From positions 1 to 64,000 of the IMG/VR virus record IMGVR_UViG_3300044797_000394: DNA of 64,000 bases. One strand, written 5' to 3'. The stretch comes from a virus. Made by a program: the position numbers and the translations under genes. The notes under the pieces are model-generated. The model made no database searches and was not told where the DNA came from. It saw nothing but the letters and a program-made list of their open reading frames with translations. Below, in pieces: positions 35,252 to 43,000 of this stretch. Every line of letters begins with the position of its first letter. Positions within the stretch are counted from its first letter, which is position 1.

Positions 35252-37052
35252 CATAGTTTCGTCCAATTACGCGGCACCGGCTCAGCCCTTGCCGATGGCT
35301 CTGGCGAACCTGGGCTCAACGTCCGCGACAGCCTCTTCGTACATCGACAACACGGCGAACGGGATAGTTCTGCTTCCTGGATCTGTCTCGGTGACGAATG
35401 GTTCGACGGCCGTCTCGATGGCTTCCATTTCTGGCACGGTGACGGTGACGAATGGTTCGACGAGCGTCACCACGAGCCTTACGGGATACACAGGAACGGG
35501 GACCGTAACTGTCACGAACGCCTCTGCAACCGTGACAGGGTCTAGCACGAGCTTCCTGACTCAGTTGTCCGTGGGTCAGATGATCACGTTCGGTGGTGGT
35601 ACGGCAACGGGGACCTACGTCATTGGGTCGATCACAAACAACACCTCCTTGACCCTAACCACGAACTATACGGGCACGGGGACGTCTGGGGCCAGCTTCA
35701 CCTACCTTCCGTTGAGCATCGGTCAATTGATCAGTTTCAGCTCGCAACCCGGGGTGAATTACACGATCTCCAGTATTACCAATACGACTCTCACTCTGAC
35801 GGGTTTTTACAGTGGTGCGACGTCGTCGAGCGCCACCTTGTACACCAACGGAGGAACGTATTTCAACTCCACCTTGTACGTCAATCAGGTTGTACAGTTT
35901 GCAGGGTCTCTGGGGACTACCTACACGATAGCTTCTATCGCAAGTGCGTACTCCTTGAGTCTGACCACCACTTACTCAGGCACGACTTCAAACTCACTGT
36001 CTATGTACTCATTTCTCAATGAGTTCGAGGACATTTTCGTCCAAGTCAAAGCCACCACGAATACAACTCCTGTCGCACCGTCGATCATTAACGTATACGC
36101 GACGGGCACATCGGACGGCGGATTGACTTACGGTGAAGAGGTAACCGGGGTTTCCGCTCCTGTGACCTTGACATCTCCTCCGAATGCCCGACTCATAGGT
36201 ACAATGAACGTCGGCACGTCCGCTGCCACGGCTCCAGGTGGAAGCACAACGGTTTATGCTACGAACGGATACTCCGTCCTCTCTAGCGCGACGGCCTTTA
36301 CTGCTGCTGTGGGTGAAACCATAACTCTCGCGAGTCAAGCCGGTGTCCCATACATGGTTTTGGCCATTGGTAGCAGCGTTACGGGTAGTGGTACAGTCGC
36401 CACTACGAGCGGTTCTTCAACCGTTACGGGAACCTCCACAAGCTTTTTGACCCAGTTCGTTCCTGGCCAGGCAGTTACATTTTCAGGTGGAACCACTCCT
36501 CCGACGGGCACATATGTCATTGCGACGATCACCAGCAATACTTCGCTAACGCTAACTACTAATGCAAATAACTCTGGCTCGGGGTCAGTGACTTTGACGG
36601 GCAATCCCACTCTGACGATGACCTCTCCCTATACTGGAGCAACAAGTACCGGTACGACCCTAACAGGGTACGTCAGCAAGTTTAGCTCCCCCTTCAGTGT
36701 CGCGTCCGCTTTCAGTGGTTCCCTTCCCGATCACATAGTCATCATCGTTGAGAACCGAAGCGGAGTCGCCCTACTGACTAGTGCATTTGACAGCCTGACT
36801 AACGTCAATGTGACGAACGGGTCCGCGACAGTTACAACTGCTACGTCGAGCTTTCTACAACTTACCGTTGGGCAAGTCATCTCCTTTGCTTCTCAGCCCG
36901 GAGTCCCGTACACCATTTCAGCAATTGGAAGCGGCACCTCGTTGACCTTGGCGTCCAATTACACGGGAACGACTTCGACTACGACGTCTTTGTACTTGGA
37001 GACCCCGGCCTTTGGTCACACGTGGCAAGGCATCAAGCGTCAGGTTGCATAA
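35247..37052 (+). CDS. Modular fibre protein with triply nested beta modules
   Basis: 601 aa, a paralogue of the first 590 residues of the gene at 31,818; it ends directly after HTWQGIKRQ, where the other continues into an extra C-terminal domain. A framework (TASSYIDNTANG at the start; FLNEFEDIFVQVKATTNTTP; YATGTSDGGLTYGEEVTGVS; PFSVASAFSGSLPDHIVIIV) is interrupted by recurring beta modules. Between 35,379 and 36,006 one module contains a second, which contains a third (35,499-35,702). The paralogue lacks the innermost copy. A further nested pair lies at about 36,247-36,670. Likely a peripheral fibre; no enzymatic motif. Confidence 0.8.
   Translation: MSIVSSNYAAPAQPLPMALANLGSTSATASSYIDNTANGIVLLPGSVSVTNGSTAVSMASISGTVTVTNGSTSVTTSLTGYTGTGTVTVTNASATVTGSSTSFLTQLSVGQMITFGGGTATGTYVIGSITNNTSLTLTTNYTGTGTSGASFTYLPLSIGQLISFSSQPGVNYTISSITNTTLTLTGFYSGATSSSATLYTNGGTYFNSTLYVNQVVQFAGSLGTTYTIASIASAYSLSLTTTYSGTTSNSLSMYSFLNEFEDIFVQVKATTNTTPVAPSIINVYATGTSDGGLTYGEEVTGVSAPVTLTSPPNARLIGTMNVGTSAATAPGGSTTVYATNGYSVLSSATAFTAAVGETITLASQAGVPYMVLAIGSSVTGSGTVATTSGSSTVTGTSTSFLTQFVPGQAVTFSGGTTPPTGTYVIATITSNTSLTLTTNANNSGSGSVTLTGNPTLTMTSPYTGATSTGTTLTGYVSKFSSPFSVASAFSGSLPDHIVIIVENRSGVALLTSAFDSLTNVNVTNGSATVTTATSSFLQLTVGQVISFASQPGVPYTISAIGSGTSLTLASNYTGTTSTTTSLYLETPAFGHTWQGIKRQVA
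35379..36006 (+). repeat. Three-level nested beta module
   Basis: Outer module: starts GSVSVTNGS at 35,379 and resumes with GTYFNSTLYVNQVVQFAGSL at 35,853. Middle module: starts SGTVTVTNGS at 35,430 and resumes with YLPLSIGQLISFSSQPG at 35,703, ending about 35,852. Inner module: GTVTVTNASATVTGSSTSF at 35,499 to about 35,702, complete. In the paralogue (31,950-32,365) the outer and middle copies are present and the inner is absent. Confidence 0.75.
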
Positions 37053-37072
37053 CCTAGAAAGGTTGATCTGAC

Positions 37073-40000
37073 GTGTCCTTATACCTATCAGGAGGTGCCG
37101 GCGGTCTCGTAGCGACCCCCTCTCCCGCGCTCATTTCTTCGAACGGTTACGGCTTCACCATCTGCATGTTTATCAACATGCAGCACTTTCAGTCGTTGAA
37201 CAACAACGGCAGCGGGGCCCCGTATGCCTACTTGTTTCAGATGGCCTCGACGGCCAGCGGCTCTACTATCGCTCTAGTTATTGAAGGTTCCGCGGGTGCA
37301 GCGGGGTCCCCCGGTCTGCTCACTCTAGCGGTGGGAGATCCTACCTCTACGGTTGTCACTACAAGCGGATCCACTGTCTCCCTACAGAACAACCAATGGT
37401 ACTTCGTCGGAATGACGATGAGTGCCTACACGGCCTCTACGGTTGTCACCATTTTTGCGAAGGCTGTGGGCACACCTACTAGCTCACTCAGTTACTACAC
37501 TAACACCACTATCCCACAAGTGCTCGGGCAGACATTTTGCCTGGGTATCAATTACAACTACGGCGCCTACACGTACACAAACACATTCCAGAACACCTTC
37601 ATAGGTTCGATATCTGGTCTGAAAATGTGGCTGGAGGCTCTGCCGATTGCGGCCATTGAAAGGGAGTCCGAGCAACTCTCCCCCACATATGACAATCTGA
37701 ATACCCTTTACGGATACTGGCCATTTACTAGAGAAACAGACCTCAACAACCAAGCCCCGAACTTCTACAATGTTGAATTTGCATTAAGGCCATTTGCTGG
37801 AACTAGCGCTACGTACACCCTTTTGGGGAACGGGTCGGGGTTCTCAATTGTAAGTCTTCAGAACTCGGTTACAAACGGTTCAACCACGGTCACTCCGACG
37901 GCACCAACCACGATTCTGTCGTGGAACTACAACTACTTGAACCAGTTGTACCCTGGGCAAATCGTATCCTTTTCCTCTCAATCTAGTATAGCCGGCACTG
38001 CCGCACTCACTTATGGCTCAACGACAGTTACAGGTACGAGCACTAGTTTTTCAACCCTGCTTGCTGTCGGGCAACCCATTTCCTTCTCTACTGGTCCAGG
38101 TACCATTGGAGGTACTGTCACTGTTACCAATGGATCGGCTACAGTAACAGGCTCTGGCACTAGTTTTACAACTACCTTGGTTGTAGGACAGACGGTTACG
38201 TTCAGTGGTGGCGCCTCGTCTGGTAGCTCGTCAACCGCATCCGGCACCTACGTTATCGCGGCTATTGCGAGTACAACGTCTCTGACACTAACAACGAACT
38301 ATGCCTCGGCAACGACAATTGGAGCCTTACTATCGGTCGGTATTTACACCATCGCTTCCATTTCGAGTAACACCGCACTGACTTTGACGACCCCATACCA
38401 AGGGTCCCCATCCACTATTCCAGGTACGGTCGCCCTCACTAATGGTTCTGCAACCGTTACTGGTACCAGTACCAGCTTTACAACGAATCTTGCTGCGGGT
38501 CAATCGATAACTTTTAGCGGGGGCTCCCCTACCGCATCTGGCACCTATGTCATTCAGAGCATCTCTAGTACCACTTCGTTGACTCTAACAACGAATTACA
38601 CCAGTTCGGCGAACACCTCAGGAGTGTCCGTTACCCCATTGGGTCCCGTGGGTGTTACCGTTTCTCCGTTGTACACGATTGCAGCCATTTACAATTGCAG
38701 TTGCGGTATAAATGCGAATGGCACCACAACGCTCACCGCAAGCAACACCGTCGGGGGCGTAGGGGCAGTTGATACTGGGGATTTTACTCACCTATTCCCA
38801 GGTCAAACCGTAACTCTATACTATGAGAGCGAGACGGCAACTGGCACGTATACGATATCATCAATTAACAGTTCCACCTCCATGACCATGACGACCACTG
38901 TTCCCACGAATAGTGGTTACACAATGGGAAATGGTCAGCTCACTCTAGCCCAACCTTATACGGGCACCACCGCCACCACGGCGAATATCAACACATCAGC
39001 GAACACGGCCACTCAGGGCGCCGACCCGCCCGTTCCCTACTACGCAAAGCTTCCGAGACGTCGACAACCACTTCAGAAACAACGGACGTACGGAGCTATC
39101 AGCACGTCCGACTCGATTACAATTTCTGACTCTCTTTCGCCCTCTGCTGGTCACCATATCTCGGTCAGTGACACAATTGCGGTATCCGATTCCTTGGCAG
39201 TCGGCAGGAATAACAGTATTCCACTTGCTGACACCCTTACGTGCACTGATTCTGTTACGGCCCATCCGAATAAGGTCGCTGCTTCCTCTCTATCCGCCAG
39301 CTCGTCTTTCACGGCTTCAGCTCTCGCGCAACACAATCCGAGTCTATCAGACACGATCTCAATTTCGGACTCTCTGTCCTCAATCATTGTGTTGTCGGTA
39401 AGCGTCTCCGACACGGTTTCGGTCACCGATTCTCTTTCCATTGACGCGAATCATATCCAATCCCTTTCCGATACGATTTCGGCCACGGACTCCCTATCGG
39501 CTCAAGCGAATCGAGTCATATCTCTCAGTGACACGATCTCGACTACTGATTCGGTCACGTGCATAACCACGGTTCATCGAAGCGTTTCGGACACGGTTAC
39601 CTATACGGATTCTCTCACCGCATACGCCAATCATACGGCCGCCTCGAGTTTGAGCGGTTCTGCATCCGTATCCGCTTCGGCCCTTGCTCAGCATAAGGCA
39701 AGTTTGTCTGATACGGTCAGTGCCACGGACTCGGTTACCGCAACCGTCGTCCTCAATGCGAACGTTTCAGATACGATCACGTACTCAGACACGGCCTCTG
39801 CCATTGCCATAAGGGAAGTGGCCGCCTCACTGACGGCGAACTCGACCTGCTCAGCTCGAAGCAACTCCAATTACCTAAACCCTGTCTCAGACACTGTCAC
39901 CTTCTCGGATTCACTTTCCGTTGTTCTCTCGGGTATACCTTCTCTCTCGGATACGATTACCTGTACCGATTCTCTGACCACGGATGCGAGCTACCAGGCG

Positions 40001-43000
40001 TTCGCGGTCATAGACGGAACCGACTCCCTCTTGGCGGCGATCACCGCTGATCACGTTGAGAGCCTTTCCGATACTGTCACCATATCGGACTCCCTGTCGA
40101 CGACCCTCACGATCTACAAGAACGTTTCCGATACGGTCACCATTTCGGATTCCCTCCAGACGGATGCGAACCATCAGGTTCAAGCGTCCCTCACGGCGAG
40201 TTCCTCGGTTTCGGCCAGCATCACAGCCCACGATGCCGCCTCCGTATCTGACTCCGTGTCTATTTCTGACTCGGTAACGTCAGTTATCATCGTCCACGCA
40301 AACGTTTCGGACACTGTCACCTATTCCGACACCCTGGAAACTGACGCCAACTTCACTGCAACCTCAACCATCGACGCCGACGCCTCGGTTTCTGCTAGCG
40401 TCACGGCCTCGCACGTCGAGACGCTTTCGGACACCATTACGGTCAGTGACATCCTGACTGCGGTTGTCGTCATCCAAGCCAACATCTCGGATACGATCAC
40501 TTCGACCGATTCTCTTCAGGCCGTAGCCAGTCATACGGGAACCTCGACCATCGACGGAACTTCATCGGTTTCCGCTAGTATTACGGCTCACGATAGCGGG
40601 TCTGTCACTGATACAATCAGCATCTCCGATTCTCTGACCGCGGTCATCGTTGTGTACGAGAGTCCCTCGGATACGATTACCTATGCCGATTCGATTCAAA
40701 CGGACGCCAACTTCACGGCGCATTCGAACCTCAACGGAAGCTCCTCTCTTACGGCCGCCGCGACGGCAGATGATGAACTCCACCTCTCGGACACGATTTC
40801 GGCCACGGACTCCGTCTCCGCAATCGTTGTTGCCTACGAAGCACTATCTGACTCGATCAGCACTTCGGACTTCCTCAGTACAAGCGCTAACCATGCGGTC
40901 TCCGCATCGATAGATGGGGACTCGTCTATCACGGCTCGGTCGAATTCGAATTACCCCACGTCAGTTTCTGACACAATCAGCATCTACGATTCTCTGACCG
41001 CTCAGGTGGTTCTTACTGTTAGCGTGTCGGACTCGGTCTCAATCAGTGACTCCTTGACGAGCACTGCGGATTACGAAGCCTCGGCGATGCTCGATGGTTC
41101 CGACTCCTTCGTAGCCGCTATCACAGCCGATCATATCATCACTATTTCCGATTCGATTACTAGTAGCGATTCTCTGACCGCTCAGGTGGTTCTTACTGTT
41201 AGCGTCTCTGACACAACGACGTACGAGGACTCTCTTACCAGTTTTGCGTCTTTCGAGGCAGCCTCGGCCATTTCGGCCAGTTCTACGCTCACCGCGAGCG
41301 TGACGGCAGACGATGAGCTTCACCTATCCGATACGATCTCTATCAGTGACTCCCTAACCGCGGTCATCGTAATCAATGAGAACCTGTCGGACTCGGTTAG
41401 CTATACAGACTCCCTTCAGACCGACGCCGCCTACTTCGTGGTGTCGACCATCTCCGCTGACTCCTCGGTCACGGCTAATGCCACTGGAGAGGACGAACTT
41501 CACCTCTCCGATACGATCTCAATCACGGATTCCGTCAGCTCGGTTGTTGTCTTTACCGAAAGCCTGTCGGACACCATTTCTCTTACGGACTTCCTACAGA
41601 CCAGTGCCGACGTTCATGCGACTGCTACCCTGGACGGCTCCGCGTCCTTGTCCGCTTCGGTAACGGGAGACGATGAAATCCACCTCTCGGACACCGTCAC
41701 GATCACGGACTCGGTTACCGGAATCGTCGTTCTTCATGAGAGCGTTTCGGATTCGGTCACCACTTCGGATAGCCTAACAGCAGACGCCAGCTTCACGGCA
41801 TCCGCGACCCTCGACGGTTCATCGTCCCTGACAGCAAACGTTACGGCGGATGACTATGTTTATCTATCCGACGTCATCACGATCACGGACTCGGCGACCG
41901 GAATCGTTGTATTCCACGAGTCCTTGTCCGACACAATCGGGTGCTCCGATTCCCTCACAGCGGATGCGAACTTCACTGTAGCCGCCTCCCTCAATGGCAC
42001 GTCTTCGGTGACGGCAAGTTCCAATGCGTACGAGGAAGTCGATATCTCCGATTCAATCTCGATTACCGACACCGCTTCGGCCATCGTCGTGCTCCATGAG
42101 ACTCTGTCGGACACGATTACATCCTCTGATTATCTATACACGGATGCAAACTTCACTGCCTCGTCTTCGATTAATGGGGATTCCACCGTTACGGCCAGCG
42201 CTACCGCCAACCTCCGCGAGAGCCTTTCGGATACGGTCACCACGTCCGACTCCCTGACAGTCCTGAGTGTCATCACCCAAAACATCTCCGACACAATCTC
42301 GATCAGCGACTCTTTGACTGGCACATCATCTTACGAAGCCTCAGCGATGCTTGACGGCTCGGACTCCTTCGTAGCCGCTATTACGGCTGACCACATCGAG
42401 CCCATTTCCGATACTATTACAATCAGCGATTCCTTCAGTTCAGTCATAGTCGCCTACGAGAATCTTTCTGACTCGGTCGCCTATTCTGACTCCCTTTCGA
42501 GCTCGGCATCTTTTGGAACGGACGCTTCCCTCTCCGCGAGTTCCTCGGTTACAGCAAATGCTACGGACGAGGATGAGGCTCGACTCTCTGACACCATTAC
42601 GATCAGCGACTCGCTCGTCGCCGTCATCGTTGTTAACGAGCAACTGTCCGATACGATTACCCCTACGGATAGCCTTAACACGTCGGCATCTTTTGAGGTT
42701 ACCGCATCTCTAAATGCAAGTGCCTCGGTCACGGCATCTCCGCTTGCTGACGATGAGATTCACGCGTCGGATACGATTACAGTCACGGATTCTCTAACCG
42801 CTGTCATTGTCATCTACGAAAACCTCTCCGATTCTGTTTCGATCAGTGACTCCATTCAGACGGACGCCAATTTTACGGCGAATGCATCGATCACCGCCGA
42901 CTCGTCCCTCACGGCCCGTCAGAACTCGAACTACTTCGAAAATGTCTCCGATGACTTTACAGTTTCCGACTCCCTTGCCGTTGTTCATACGGTGGTGGAG

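Noticed and set aside
31950-38620. N-glycosylation sites in the modules (N-G-S and N-Y-T)
   Set aside because: The sequons are frequent but simply belong to the conserved turns of the module; a phage of bacteria would not normally be modified there.
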